Source: Actinomycetaceae bacterium (lineage in GTDB: Bacteria > Actinomycetota > Actinomycetes > Actinomycetales > Actinomycetaceae). Taken from it: a stretch of DNA of 64,000 nucleotides. The position numbers and the translations under genes were made by a program. This document shows, in pieces, positions 25,147-33,980 of the stretch; position 1 is the first letter of the stretch, and each line of letters opens with the position of its first letter. Below the pieces are notes generated by a model. It saw only the letters and a list, made by a program, of their open reading frames with translations. It was not told the origin of the DNA and ran no database searches. The stretch covers positions 1 through 64,000 of the forward strand of contig JAUNAP010000005.1 in the NCBI GenBank assembly GCA_030527545.1, in the 5' to 3' direction.

Positions 25147-25149
25147 ACT
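25144..25149 (+). promoter_or_regulatory. -10 box for rpoZ, overlapping the gmk stop
   Basis: TAGACT, whose TAG is the gmk stop codon. The predicted leader of about 23 nt carries AAAGAGG (25168-25174), 4 nt before the rpoZ ATG. Confidence 0.45.
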
Positions 25150-25178
25150 CGACCTGATCAACGAGCGAAAGAGGTTTC

Positions 25179-25448
25179 ATGTCAGGCACGACCGCACAAC
25201 CCATCGGAATTACCAATCCTCCGATTGACGATCTACTTGAGCGCGTCGACTCGAAGTACGCCCTCGTCGTCTTCGCCGCCAAGCGCGCCCGCCAGATCAA
25301 CACCTATCACCAGCAGATCGCCGACGGCATGTTTACCACGCCCGGGCCGCTCCTCGAATCCAGCGCCGATGAGAAGCCGATCTCGATTGCTTTGCGCGAG
25401 GTCAACGAAGGCCTGCTCGACATGGAGATGCCCACGGCTTCGGCCTAG
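25179..25448 (+). CDS. rpoZ: RNA polymerase omega subunit
   Basis: 89 residues. Assists folding and assembly of the beta-prime subunit. The core [27 protein letters not shown] is conserved, followed by the actinobacterial tail [18 protein letters not shown]. coaBC starts 3 nt after the stop, so the two are co-transcribed. Confidence 0.95.
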   Translation: MSGTTAQPIGITNPPIDDLLERVDSKYALVVFAAKRARQINTYHQQIADGMFTTPGPLLESSADEKPISIALREVNEGLLDMEMPTASA

Positions 25449-25451
25449 GCC

Positions 25452-26657
25452 ATGGCACGCGTCATCGTTGGGGTCTGCGGTGGCATCGCCGCATACAAGA
25501 CCCCCCTCGTCGTCCGTGCCCTCATGCGCCATGGGCACGAGGTCAGCGTCATTCCTACGCCAGCTTCGACGTCCTTCGTCGGTGTTGCGACGTGGGAGGC
25601 ACTTACCGGACGCCGGGTAGCCACCGGCGTCTTCGATCATCCCTGGCAGGTCGAACACGTCGAGGTCACGCGAACGGCGGATCTTATCGCCGTCATACCG
25701 GCCACCGCGAACACGCTTGCCGGTATGCGTGCGGGCCTGGCCGACAATCTGCTGTTGTCAACGATTTTGTCGGCCGACGCTCCTGTCATCGCGTTTCCCG
25801 CGATGCATACAAACATGTGGACGAACCCGGCCACGCGCGACAACGTCGAGGCTTTGCGGGCACGCGGCGTCGACGTCGTCGATCCTGTCGACGGCGATCT
25901 TTCATCCGGCGACCGGGGGATAGGCCGAATGCCCGATCCCGACGATATCGTCGATCATCTGCTGGCCCGACTTTCTCCCGGTCTCTTGTCGGGACGTCGG
26001 GTCGTCATCAGTGCCGGTGGCACCCGTGAGCCACTCGATCCTGTTCGGTTTCTCGGCAACCGCTCGTCGGGACGGATGGGGTGCGCCCTCGCGCGCGCCG
26101 CCCGCGATCTCGGTGCCAGCGTCGTCCTCGTCCACGCCAATGTGGAGGCCGGTCTCCTTCCCCGTGGCGTTGAGCTCGTGTCGGCTCCTTGCGCCGAACG
26201 GATGGCCCAGGCAATGCGGAGACACCGCCAGGGCGCCGACCTCGTCGTTATGGCGGCAGCGGTCGCAGACTACCGCCCACGCCATCGCGCGCAGACAAAG
26301 ATCAAGAAGGAGGGTGCGCAGGCGAGGTGCCTCGTCGTCGAGCTCGAGCCGACGACCGACATTCTCGCCGAGCTCTCGACGATTCGTGAGGCCGACGAGC
26401 TCATTGTTGGCTTTGCGGCTGAAACAGGGGACCACCGCAGCTTCCTCGATCTCGGGAAAGAAAAGGCGCGACGCAAGGGCGCCGATCTTGTTGCCATCAA
26501 CAAGGTTGGCAACAGCGAAGGATTCGGCGACGTTGACACCCAGGTCTTCCTCGTCGACCAGCAGGGAACGCTGCTTGGCGACTTTAGCGGCACAAAGGAC
26601 GTGGTCGCCTCCGCCCTCATGACGACGCTAGCCGACAGACTCTCGGCTCGCGTGTGA
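25452..26657 (+). CDS. coaBC: CoaBC, phosphopantothenoylcysteine synthetase/decarboxylase
   Basis: 401 residues. Joins cysteine to 4'-phosphopantothenate (CoaB) and decarboxylates the product (CoaC) in coenzyme A synthesis. The N-terminal flavoprotein half has GVCGGIAAYK, the FMN-site His in HPWQVEHVEV and PAMHTNMW. The C-terminal half has VVISAGGTREPLDPVRFLGNRSSGRMG. The flap Cys of many CoaC proteins is Ser here (SSGDRGIGRM); as far as I recall, actinobacterial CoaBC often lack this Cys. metK, which follows in mycobacteria, is missing. Confidence 0.94.
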   Translation: MARVIVGVCGGIAAYKTPLVVRALMRHGHEVSVIPTPASTSFVGVATWEALTGRRVATGVFDHPWQVEHVEVTRTADLIAVIPATANTLAGMRAGLADNLLLSTILSADAPVIAFPAMHTNMWTNPATRDNVEALRARGVDVVDPVDGDLSSGDRGIGRMPDPDDIVDHLLARLSPGLLSGRRVVISAGGTREPLDPVRFLGNRSSGRMGCALARAARDLGASVVLVHANVEAGLLPRGVELVSAPCAERMAQAMRRHRQGADLVVMAAAVADYRPRHRAQTKIKKEGAQARCLVVELEPTTDILAELSTIREADELIVGFAAETGDHRSFLDLGKEKARRKGADLVAINKVGNSEGFGDVDTQVFLVDQQGTLLGDFSGTKDVVASALMTTLADRLSARV

Positions 26658-26665
26658 GGACCGCC

Positions 26666-28645
26666 GTGAGCGGGGACCAGATGGCGCTGTGGGACATGCC
26701 CACTGCGGTGCGAACGGTCGAATCAAGCATCTCGCTTCCTGTCGCCAAAGTCCTGCCGGACAAGTCCCAACCCCACCTCGACCACGCCTTCGACTACGAG
26801 ATCCCACCCCGCCTGGATGAGCAAGCCCAACCGGGGAGGCGGGTGAGAATACGCATGGCCGGCACACTCACGACCGCGTGGCTGCTCGAGCGCTCCGCGG
26901 TGACCTCCCACTCGGGCAGCCTGCGTCCCATCGAACGCGTTGTCGACGCCATCACGCCTGTTACCACGGAGTTTCTCGCCTTCGCGCGCGAGCTTGCCCA
27001 CGATCACGGTGGTGTCACCACCGACGTCTTGTCCCAGGCAATCCCGCCACGTCACGCGCGCATCGAGGAGGAGTGGCTGGCAGATCCACATGCCCACGAG
27101 CTATTCGCATGTGAGCCCGACGAGGGAGGATGGCGCAGATACACCGGTGGCGCCGCTTTCATCCGTCGCCTCGCTGACGGGGAATCGCCGGCCGCCGCCT
27201 GGCAGGCTCTGCCTGGGTGGGGCGACGACAGTGTCTGGACCCTCCTTGCCCTCGCCGCGCGTGCGTGCGTGGCCTCGCGTCGGCGTGCCCTTCTCGTGGT
27301 CCCTACGAGGCGCGATCTCACCCACCTGGAGTCTGCCTTGCATGCAAGGTGCCCCGGCGCACAGATCGTCGTCATCCATTCCGGGTTGAGTATCGCCGAA
27401 CGCTACCGAGCATTCCTCGCCGCAACGACGGGCAGTGCGGATATCGTCGTGGGTACCCGGGCAGCCGCACTGTGTCCCTTGCCAAATCTCGGGCTCATCG
27501 CCGTGTGGGATGAGGCGTCCACCGCACTTGCTTTCCCTCGCGCCCCCTACATGCACACGCGTTCGGTGGCCAAGGCCCGCGCCCTAGGTGAGGGCTGCGC
27601 GCTTGTCTACGGCACCGCCTCACCTGGCGTGTGGCTTGCGCATGCCATCGAAGAGGGATGGTTGAAACTCGTCGCAGCAGGCAGGTCAGAGGTTCGTCGC
27701 TCGACGCCGAGGATCCACCTGTTTGACCGGTCGATGCGCGAGCGTGCGGGCAGCGCCGGGCGTGGCATCCTTCCCGCTCGGGCCATCGCGGCACTGCGTG
27801 AGGGACTCGCCACGGGTCCCGTCTTCGTCGAAGCACCACGCCCCGGATACGCGACGACGCTCACGTGTTCCCGGTGTCGGGTACCGGCGCGATGTTCCTC
27901 GTGCGGTGGCCGTCTCGCCGCGGATCATCGCGGGCGCCTGTCGTGCCGTTGGTGTGGACAGGCTGTACCTCGGTGGCGCTGTCCCAACTGTTTAGGCACT
28001 CACCTTGCGCACAGCACGGTGGGGGCGCGCCGCATCGCAGAAGACCTCGGTCGTTCCTTCGCCGGTGTACCCATCGTCTCATCGCAGGGAGGCGATCGCG
28101 CCCTGCCCCAGATTAGCCACGAACGTCCGGTCCTCGTCGTCGCCACCCCCGGGGCACTGCCGGTGTGCGAAGACGGCTACGCCGCCGGGTGTCTCCTTGA
28201 CGCGCACGCGTTTCTCGACTCAGCGAGTATCGACGTGGCGGGGAAGGCTCTGCGCAGGTGGCTGTCAACGGCAAGCCTCCTTCGCGCCGGTTCCCCGCTG
28301 TTCGTTGTGGGCGAGCTCCCTCACGACCTTGCACAAGCGCTCGTGCGGTGGGACCCCCTGGGATACGCGCGCACCGATCTCACCGAGCGTTCCAGTCTTG
28401 GTTTACCGCCGGTGTTCTCAGCGGCCGTCGTTGAGGGCGCTTGTGGAGCGGTGACCGACACGCTGCGCAGGCTTTCAGACTCGGTCCGCGTACTCGGACC
28501 AGTTCCCGACGGTGAGAATCGCCTACGCGCGATCGTCCAGGCCCGCGAGGGACCCGTGGGCCCGATGCTCCACGCGGTTGCCGCTCAGCGCGCCGCCCGC
28601 CGGCTACCGCCGGTGAGGATCCGCGTCAACCCCGACGACCTGTGA
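26666..28645 (+). CDS. priA: PriA-like primosomal protein N', helicase motifs degenerate
   Basis: 659 residues. PriA restarts stalled replication forks. The N-terminal DNA-binding domain begins KVLPDKSQPHLDHAFDYEIP. The zinc region is intact: eight Cys in CSRCRVPARCSSCGG and CRWCGQAVPRWRCPNC. The Walker A lysine motif GxTGSGKT is absent (ALAARACVASRRRALLVV is found instead) and DEAH reads WDEAS. This loss is known for actinobacterial PriA, so it probably binds forks without unwinding. GTG 26666 is preferred because TGAGGA is 5 nt upstream; GTG 26654 overlaps the coaBC stop. Confidence 0.9.
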   Translation: MSGDQMALWDMPTAVRTVESSISLPVAKVLPDKSQPHLDHAFDYEIPPRLDEQAQPGRRVRIRMAGTLTTAWLLERSAVTSHSGSLRPIERVVDAITPVTTEFLAFARELAHDHGGVTTDVLSQAIPPRHARIEEEWLADPHAHELFACEPDEGGWRRYTGGAAFIRRLADGESPAAAWQALPGWGDDSVWTLLALAARACVASRRRALLVVPTRRDLTHLESALHARCPGAQIVVIHSGLSIAERYRAFLAATTGSADIVVGTRAAALCPLPNLGLIAVWDEASTALAFPRAPYMHTRSVAKARALGEGCALVYGTASPGVWLAHAIEEGWLKLVAAGRSEVRRSTPRIHLFDRSMRERAGSAGRGILPARAIAALREGLATGPVFVEAPRPGYATTLTCSRCRVPARCSSCGGRLAADHRGRLSCRWCGQAVPRWRCPNCLGTHLAHSTVGARRIAEDLGRSFAGVPIVSSQGGDRALPQISHERPVLVVATPGALPVCEDGYAAGCLLDAHAFLDSASIDVAGKALRRWLSTASLLRAGSPLFVVGELPHDLAQALVRWDPLGYARTDLTERSSLGLPPVFSAAVVEGACGAVTDTLRRLSDSVRVLGPVPDGENRLRAIVQAREGPVGPMLHAVAAQRAARRLPPVRIRVNPDDL

Positions 28646-28666
28646 GGACCGCTTCTGGATCTCCGG

Positions 28667-28672
28667 TAACCT
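28667..28672 (+). promoter_or_regulatory. -10 box of a leaderless transcript (fmt)
   Basis: TAACCT, then 7 nt, then ATG 28680. Confidence 0.55.
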
Positions 28673-28679
28673 GAAGAGC

Positions 28680-29612
28680 ATGAAATGCGTGTTCGCTGGT
28701 ACACCTGAGGCAGCAGTCCCGACGCTTCGAGCACTTATCGACGCCGGCCACGAGGTGAGCGCCGTTCTCACGCGGCCCCCGTCGCGCCAGGGGCGGGGAC
28801 GGCGAACCCGCATGTCGCCGGTGCATGTCGCCGCCGATGAGCTCGGGCTTGACGTGCTCACCCCGCGAACGCTGCGTGATCCCGACGTCGCCGCACAGAT
28901 CAGGTCCATCGAGGCCGACGTCGTCGTCGTGGTCGCCTATGGGCTCCTCGTTCCCGCTGATCTTCTCGAGGCGTTCAGGCACGGGTGGATCAACCTGCAC
29001 TTTTCTCTGCTGCCGCGGTGGCGCGGTGCAGCTCCGGTCCAGCGCGCCATTATTGAGGGCGACACGATGACGGGCGTCACCGTGTTTCACATTGAGGCTG
29101 GACTCGACACAGGACCGATTTATGCCCAACACCCCTATCCGCTCATGCCAGACGCCACGACGGCGAGTTTGCTCGAGCGTCTCGCCCATCACGGGGCAGA
29201 CGTCATGTGCCACGTTCTTGACGCCCTCAACAACGGGACGGCCATCGCGCGGCCACAAAGTAGCGATGGTGTCACCTACGCTCACATGATCACCGGTGAA
29301 GACGGGCACCTCAATTTCGCTGCTGATGCGCAATCTCTCCTTCGACGCGTGCGCGCCCTCGGTGAGGAGCCGGGGTGCTGGGCGATGATTGGTCAGACAC
29401 GCCTGAAGATCTATAGGCTCTCGATCTTGCCCACGTGCGATCTGGAACCGGGCGTCATTCGGGTGACGAAGAAAGAAGTGAGCGTGGGGACGGCCACCAA
29501 TGACATGCTCCTCGCCGAGGTTGCCGCACCCGGCAAACGCGCGATGGCAGGTGCGGACTGGGCTCGGGGAGCGCATCTCGGTGAAGCGGCTCGATTCGAG
29601 GTGCGCCCGTGA
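28680..29612 (+). CDS. fmt: Methionyl-tRNA formyltransferase
   Basis: 310 residues. Formylates initiator Met-tRNA using 10-formyl-THF. The N-terminal domain starts MKCVFAGTPEAAVPTL, and the catalytic region has NLHFSLLPRWRGAAPVQRAIIEGD with the Asn-His-Asp set. The C-terminal tRNA-binding domain is normal. The leaderless start and the GTGA overlap with rsmB suggest a fmt-rsmB-rpe transcript. Confidence 0.97.
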   Translation: MKCVFAGTPEAAVPTLRALIDAGHEVSAVLTRPPSRQGRGRRTRMSPVHVAADELGLDVLTPRTLRDPDVAAQIRSIEADVVVVVAYGLLVPADLLEAFRHGWINLHFSLLPRWRGAAPVQRAIIEGDTMTGVTVFHIEAGLDTGPIYAQHPYPLMPDATTASLLERLAHHGADVMCHVLDALNNGTAIARPQSSDGVTYAHMITGEDGHLNFAADAQSLLRRVRALGEEPGCWAMIGQTRLKIYRLSILPTCDLEPGVIRVTKKEVSVGTATNDMLLAEVAAPGKRAMAGADWARGAHLGEAARFEVRP

Positions 29613-30988
29613 GCAGGCAGGGTGTTGCCGCCCGCGAACTGGCCGCCGAGGCCCTCCTCGCCGTCGATACCGACGATGCCTACGTCAATCTCCTCCTGCC
29701 GCGGCTACTCTCACGCTCGAAGCTCTCCAGGCGCGACCGAGCATTCGTGACCGATTTAACCTACGGGTGCGTGCGTGGTCTGCTCACCTACGACTGGGTA
29801 CTCGCGCGATGTCTCACTCAGCCGCTGAGTGATCTTGATGCACCGGTAAGGGCGCTCCTGCGTCTGGGCGCCCACCAGCTTCTCGCGATGGATGTCGCAC
29901 CCCATGCGGCGGTCTCGGCCACGGTGGAGGCGGCTCGTGCGTTTACCCATCGCGGGGGAGTGGGCCTCGTCAACGCGATCTTGCGGCGGCTTGCTCGCGA
30001 AGCAGATTCGTGGATTCGTACGATCGCAAACATCGACGATCCCCTTGAGCGTCGCGCCATCGCCACGTCGCATCCGCGCGACGTCGTTCAGGCGTTAACA
30101 TCGGCACTCGAGGCCCACGGGTTGGGCGGCGACATCGACGAGCTGCTAGCGGCCGATAACCGCTCACCATGGGTCAGCCTCGTCGCTAGACCAAGCCTCC
30201 TCGCCCCCGAGGATCTCGCCGACGAGGCAGAGCGTATCCTCGACGCCGACGTCGCGGCGGGGGAGATCTCCCCGTGGGCGGTCATCCTCTCGCACGGGGA
30301 TCCGGCGCGCCTGCCCTCCCTGGCGAAGGGGCACAGTGCCGTCGAGGACGAGGGCAGCCAACTCGTCGCCGGGATCGCGGCTAGCGTCGAGGTCGGTCCG
30401 GGTCCCGATACGACCTGGGTCGATCTGTGCGCCGGCCCCGGCGGGAAAACTGCGCTCATGGCTGCTCTCGGCGGCCCCCGCGTGAGCGTCATCGCCAACG
30501 AGATCCATCCCAGGCGCGCACGTCTCGTCAAAGACTCGTGCCGCGCGCTGCCTACGGTCTCGGTGCGGGTGGGTGACGGCGTTGATATGACCCTCGATAC
30601 GCCGGCCGACCGTGTTCTCGTCGACGCTCCGTGCACGGGCCTCGGCTCGCTGCGCCGCCGGCCCGAGTCACGTTATCGAGCTCGCTGCGCCGACGTACCT
30701 GTCCTGTCCAATCAGCAGGTCAAGCTGCTCCATCACGCCCTCGATATCGTCCGTCCCGGTGGCGTCGTCACCTACGCCACCTGTTCCCCGCACGTGGCAG
30801 AGACCTTGAAGGTTGTCGAGCGCGTATGCCAGCGCCGAGGCGACGTCGAGGTGGTTTCTGCGAGTGAGGTTGCCCGCTCGCTCGCCCCCGCTCCGTCACT
30901 GCTTGGCAGCGATACCCCCCACCTGCAACTGTGGCCACACATCCACGGCACGGACGCCATGTTCGCGGCCTGCCTGAGAAGGAAGTAG
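29609..30988 (+). CDS. rsmB: 16S rRNA m5C967 methyltransferase RsmB
   Basis: 459 residues. Methylates C967 of 16S rRNA. The N-terminal NusB-like domain covers about 1-140. The SAM-dependent domain shows [30 protein letters not shown] (motif IV Cys) and TYATCSPH (motif VI catalytic Cys). GTG 29609 overlaps the fmt stop. rpe follows after 10 nt. Confidence 0.95.
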   Translation: MSRQGVAARELAAEALLAVDTDDAYVNLLLPRLLSRSKLSRRDRAFVTDLTYGCVRGLLTYDWVLARCLTQPLSDLDAPVRALLRLGAHQLLAMDVAPHAAVSATVEAARAFTHRGGVGLVNAILRRLAREADSWIRTIANIDDPLERRAIATSHPRDVVQALTSALEAHGLGGDIDELLAADNRSPWVSLVARPSLLAPEDLADEAERILDADVAAGEISPWAVILSHGDPARLPSLAKGHSAVEDEGSQLVAGIAASVEVGPGPDTTWVDLCAGPGGKTALMAALGGPRVSVIANEIHPRRARLVKDSCRALPTVSVRVGDGVDMTLDTPADRVLVDAPCTGLGSLRRRPESRYRARCADVPVLSNQQVKLLHHALDIVRPGGVVTYATCSPHVAETLKVVERVCQRRGDVEVVSASEVARSLAPAPSLLGSDTPHLQLWPHIHGTDAMFAACLRRK

Positions 30989-30998
30989 GAGCCGAGCC

Positions 30999-31655
30999 AT
31001 GCTCATCCATCCCTCGATCCTCAACTGCGACGTCGCCAGGATCGCTTCCGAACTCGAGTCAATCTCTAGCGCCGATGCGGCCCACGTCGACGTCATGGAC
31101 AATCACTTCGTCCCCAACCTCACGTGGGGCCTCCCGGTCGTACAGGCGTGCGCGGCGGCGTCGCGTCTTCCCATAGACGCCCATCTCATGATCGAGGATC
31201 CCGATCGCTGGGCGCCCGCTTACGCGGAGGCAGGCTGCGCATCGGTCACCTTTCATGCCGAGGCAGCCCACGCCCCCGTGCGGCTCGCGCGCGAACTCCA
31301 CCGCCTAGGCTCGCGTGCCGCGATCGCGCTCAAGCCGGCGACCCCGATCGAAGCGATCGGCGACGTCATCGCGGAATTCGACATGGTTCTCATCATGACG
31401 GTCGAGCCCGGTTTCGGAGGACAGGCGTTCCTACCGTCGATGCTCGATAAGATCTCGCGCACGCGTGCCCTCCTTTCGAGTGCTCACCTCGACATCGCCA
31501 TCCAAGTCGACGGAGGGATCTCTCGCGATACGATCACGCGGGCGGCCGAGGCGGGGGCTAACGTCTTCGTCGCCGGCTCGGCAATCTTTTCGCAATCAGA
31601 TCGGGCCGAGGAGATCGCTACCCTTCGCCACCTGGCCTCCACCTGCGTCCACTGA
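30999..31655 (+). CDS. rpe: Ribulose-phosphate 3-epimerase
   Basis: 218 residues, TIM barrel. Interconverts ribulose 5-phosphate and xylulose 5-phosphate in the pentose phosphate pathway. [24 protein letters not shown] (metal and catalytic Asp), [22 protein letters not shown] and VDGGI are conserved. GGAG lies 7-8 nt before the ATG. The transketolase that uses its product starts at 62339. Confidence 0.96.
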   Translation: MLIHPSILNCDVARIASELESISSADAAHVDVMDNHFVPNLTWGLPVVQACAAASRLPIDAHLMIEDPDRWAPAYAEAGCASVTFHAEAAHAPVRLARELHRLGSRAAIALKPATPIEAIGDVIAEFDMVLIMTVEPGFGGQAFLPSMLDKISRTRALLSSAHLDIAIQVDGGISRDTITRAAEAGANVFVAGSAIFSQSDRAEEIATLRHLASTCVH

Positions 31656-31689
31656 GCGGTCGGCCCCGTCGCTGCGGATAAGCGCCCGC

Positions 31690-31695
31690 TAGCCT
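31690..31695 (+). promoter_or_regulatory. -10 box of a leaderless transcript (hisE-hisG)
   Basis: TAGCCT, then 6 nt, then ATG 31702. Confidence 0.55.
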
Positions 31696-31701
31696 GTGGG
31701 C

Positions 31702-31965
31702 ATGAAGACTTTCGACACCCTTTTTGCCGAACTTAGTGAAAAAGCGACGACCCGCCCCGAGGGCTCCTCAACCGTGAAGGAGCTCGACGCCGGCGTCCAC
31801 GCCATCGGCAAGAAGATAGTCGAAGAGGCCGCCGAGGTTTGGATGGCCGCCGAATACGAGACCCTCGATGACCTCGCCCTTGAGATCAGCCAGCTCCTCT
31901 ACCACGCACAGGTCCTCATGGTTGCACGCGGCCTCAGCCTCGACGAGGTCTACGCCAAACTCTAG
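31702..31965 (+). CDS. hisE: Phosphoribosyl-ATP pyrophosphatase
   Basis: 87 residues. Second step of histidine synthesis, PR-ATP to PR-AMP. The MazG-like helical motif [17 protein letters not shown] carries the acidic metal ligands, and [21 protein letters not shown] follows. GTG 31696 would add two residues but lies between the -10 box and the ATG. Eight nt separate it from hisG, the usual actinobacterial pair; the other his genes are elsewhere. Confidence 0.95.
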   Translation: MKTFDTLFAELSEKATTRPEGSSTVKELDAGVHAIGKKIVEEAAEVWMAAEYETLDDLALEISQLLYHAQVLMVARGLSLDEVYAKL

Positions 31966-31973
31966 GAGCCCCC

Positions 31974-32819
31974 ATGCTTAAACTCGCTATCCCTAACAAG
32001 GGTGCCCTTTCCGACGCCGCGATGCGCATGCTCGCTGGAGCCGGATACCGCACGAACCGGCGCGGCCGTCAGCTCTCCATCCGCGACGACGCGACCGACA
32101 CAACGATCTTCTTTCTCAGACCCCGAGACATTGCCATCGCCGTCGCCGAAGGGACGATCGACGCCGGGATCACCGGCCGCGACCTCCTCCTCGACGCCGG
32201 CGTCGATGCCTTCGAGATGCGTGCCCTCGGCTTCGGCAGGGCCACCATGCGATTCGCCGCACCCCGCGGTGTCTTCACCGATGTCCACAGCCTCCAGGGC
32301 GCGCGCATCGCAACGAGCTTCGATCGCCTCCTCGCCTCGCACCTACGTGAACAAGGCGTCGAGGCCTCGATCGTCCATCTTGACGGCGCGGTCGAATCCT
32401 CGATCATGCTCGGCGTCGCCGACGCCATCGCAGACGTCGTCGAAACCGGAACAACCCTCAAAGCCGCCGGCCTCGACGTTTTCGGTGACCCCATCTTGAG
32501 CTCCGAAGCGGTCCTCATTACGACGAGAAAGGCTCGCGGCAACCCCCAGCTCGACGTGCTCGATCGCCGACTCCACGGGGTCATGGTTGCCCGCGACTAC
32601 GTGCTCATGGACTACAACGTGCACGCAACGATGCTCGAACAGGCGGCAGCGATCACCCCCGGCTTCGAATCACCCACCGTCTCCCACCTTCGCGATCCCG
32701 AGTGGGTAGCCGTCCGGGCACTCGTCAAACGAGGCGGCCTCAACGACGTCATGGATGACCTTCACGCTCTCGGTGCGCGCGCCATCCTCGTCACCGAAGT
32801 CATGTCCTGCCGCCTCTAG
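31974..32819 (+). CDS. hisG: ATP phosphoribosyltransferase (long form)
   Basis: 281 residues. Committed, histidine-inhibited step of histidine synthesis. LKLAIPNKGALSDAAMRML at the start, the PRPP loop in VESSIMLGVADAIADVVETGTTL, and the C-terminal ACT-like regulatory domain (about 205-281) of the long, homohexameric form. Its stop TAG lies in a CTAG that is also the stop of the convergent gene, so there is no intergenic terminator. Confidence 0.96.
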   Translation: MLKLAIPNKGALSDAAMRMLAGAGYRTNRRGRQLSIRDDATDTTIFFLRPRDIAIAVAEGTIDAGITGRDLLLDAGVDAFEMRALGFGRATMRFAAPRGVFTDVHSLQGARIATSFDRLLASHLREQGVEASIVHLDGAVESSIMLGVADAIADVVETGTTLKAAGLDVFGDPILSSEAVLITTRKARGNPQLDVLDRRLHGVMVARDYVLMDYNVHATMLEQAAAITPGFESPTVSHLRDPEWVAVRALVKRGGLNDVMDDLHALGARAILVTEVMSCRL

Positions 32820-33949
32820 TCGAGGAGACCCGCCGCATATCTGCCGGCCGCTGCCGCGCCAAGGAAGATCCCCGGATCCTCCTCAAGACCGCGCCCCATC
32901 GTTGACAAACGTACCGGGCACTCGCGCAGTGCTTCGAGAAGCCCGACGCTCGTGCACGTGACGACCCGATGACGCTGTGCCGCGATAGCGCGCGCCTGGG
33001 CATACAGATCGGGGCACGCCGCGTGCACCATCGCCTCGCACGCACTGTCCCCATCGAGAGCAGGCACGGGCAGGTGACAGGGGACCACCGCGAGTTCGCC
33101 TAGAGCCGCTGCGCTATGGTGCGAAATCCCGCGGTGACGCTCGCGCCGATCGATATGCGAAATCCGTAGGGCCCCGATCGGCGTACCACCAAGCGCGTGG
33201 GCGCTCACGAGCGTCCACGCGCAATCGACGCCGGAAAATCCCCAGTGGGTCCCGGTCCCAGCGTTTCCGGGCCCCTGCGCGGCGATAATGACATCGGCTT
33301 CGGCCACGACCTTGGCAGCAAGAAGCGCCGAGGGCAATGAGATCGCCTCAATCCCGCCCCCAAAAGCTTGGCCCGCCGTCACGCATTCGGCGAGCCAGCC
33401 GGCCTCCAACAGACCCGCAACCTGGCGCGAGAACGCTGCAGGCAGGGCAGCACCGTCGGTCATGACATAGACGACGCGGGCACGGGGACGGATCGTCCTC
33501 ACACCGGCAATGGCCGCGGCGAGCATCGAATGGAGATCACAGGCGATGACGGGAGTCCCGGCAAGCGTGCCGCCGGCAGCGAGGCTGTCATGGTAAGGGG
33601 AGTCCTGTTCCTCAACGGACATACACATAACCTGGTTGGGCATATAACGCGCCTTCACCATGTGGCCACCGTTGGCAGGCATGTCGTCAGCCGGTAGCCT
33701 CGTGAACAGGGCCGTGATCATCGCCGTTCCGCCCGTGCCCAGTCTCTTAGCCAGAGGCGAGCATTCGATACGCACGGTATCGCCCACCTCGGGCACGCCA
33801 ACGATGCCGGTGTAGGCGAGCGCCCGTACTCTCTCGCCCGGCACGAAAGCCTCAGCCCCACGTGGTGCGGCGGTGATCGTCACCTCGCACGTGCAGACTC
33901 CGGGCCAGGACTGACAAAGCGCATCAACACACGCATCCCTCAGCATCAT
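32816..33949 (-). CDS. DUF3866 family protein
   Basis: 377 residues. No enzyme motif that I recognise. The N-terminal third is a small beta domain (VRALAYTGIVGVPEVGDTVRI). It is followed by an alpha/beta region with Gly-rich segments (SLAAGGTLAGTPVIACDLHSM, AQGPGNAGTGTHWGFSG), and SHIDRRERHRGISHHSAAALGEL is a striking His/Arg-rich stretch. DUF3866 proteins are regularly found beside pafB/pafC in actinobacteria. The frame runs back to 34078, but ATG 33949 fits a -10 box at 33956-33961; the adjacent ATG 33946 is equally possible. Function unknown. Confidence 0.8.
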   Translation of the reverse strand: MMLRDACVDALCQSWPGVCTCEVTITAAPRGAEAFVPGERVRALAYTGIVGVPEVGDTVRIECSPLAKRLGTGGTAMITALFTRLPADDMPANGGHMVKARYMPNQVMCMSVEEQDSPYHDSLAAGGTLAGTPVIACDLHSMLAAAIAGVRTIRPRARVVYVMTDGAALPAAFSRQVAGLLEAGWLAECVTAGQAFGGGIEAISLPSALLAAKVVAEADVIIAAQGPGNAGTGTHWGFSGVDCAWTLVSAHALGGTPIGALRISHIDRRERHRGISHHSAAALGELAVVPCHLPVPALDGDSACEAMVHAACPDLYAQARAIAAQRHRVVTCTSVGLLEALRECPVRLSTMGRGLEEDPGIFLGAAAAGRYAAGLLD

Positions 33950-33955
33950 GGCTCC

Positions 33956-33961
33956 ATCGTA
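33956..33961 (-). promoter_or_regulatory. -10 box of a leaderless transcript (DUF3866 gene)
   Basis: TACGAT on the minus strand, then 6 nt, then ATG 33949. Only 6 bp separate it from the divergent pafB -10 box. Confidence 0.5.
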
Positions 33962-33967
33962 AGGCGC

Positions 33968-33973
33968 TACGGT
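33968..33973 (+). promoter_or_regulatory. -10 box of a leaderless transcript (pafB)
   Basis: TACGGT, then 7 nt (AGGAGAC), then ATG 33981. AGGAG is only 2 nt from the ATG, too close for a standard ribosome-binding site. Confidence 0.5.
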
Positions 33974-33980
33974 AGGAGAC

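Noticed and set aside
25850-25950. Missing CoaC flap Cys considered as inactivation of CoaBC
   Set aside because: Actinobacterial CoaBC proteins appear generally to lack that Cys at this place and the other catalytic motifs are intact.
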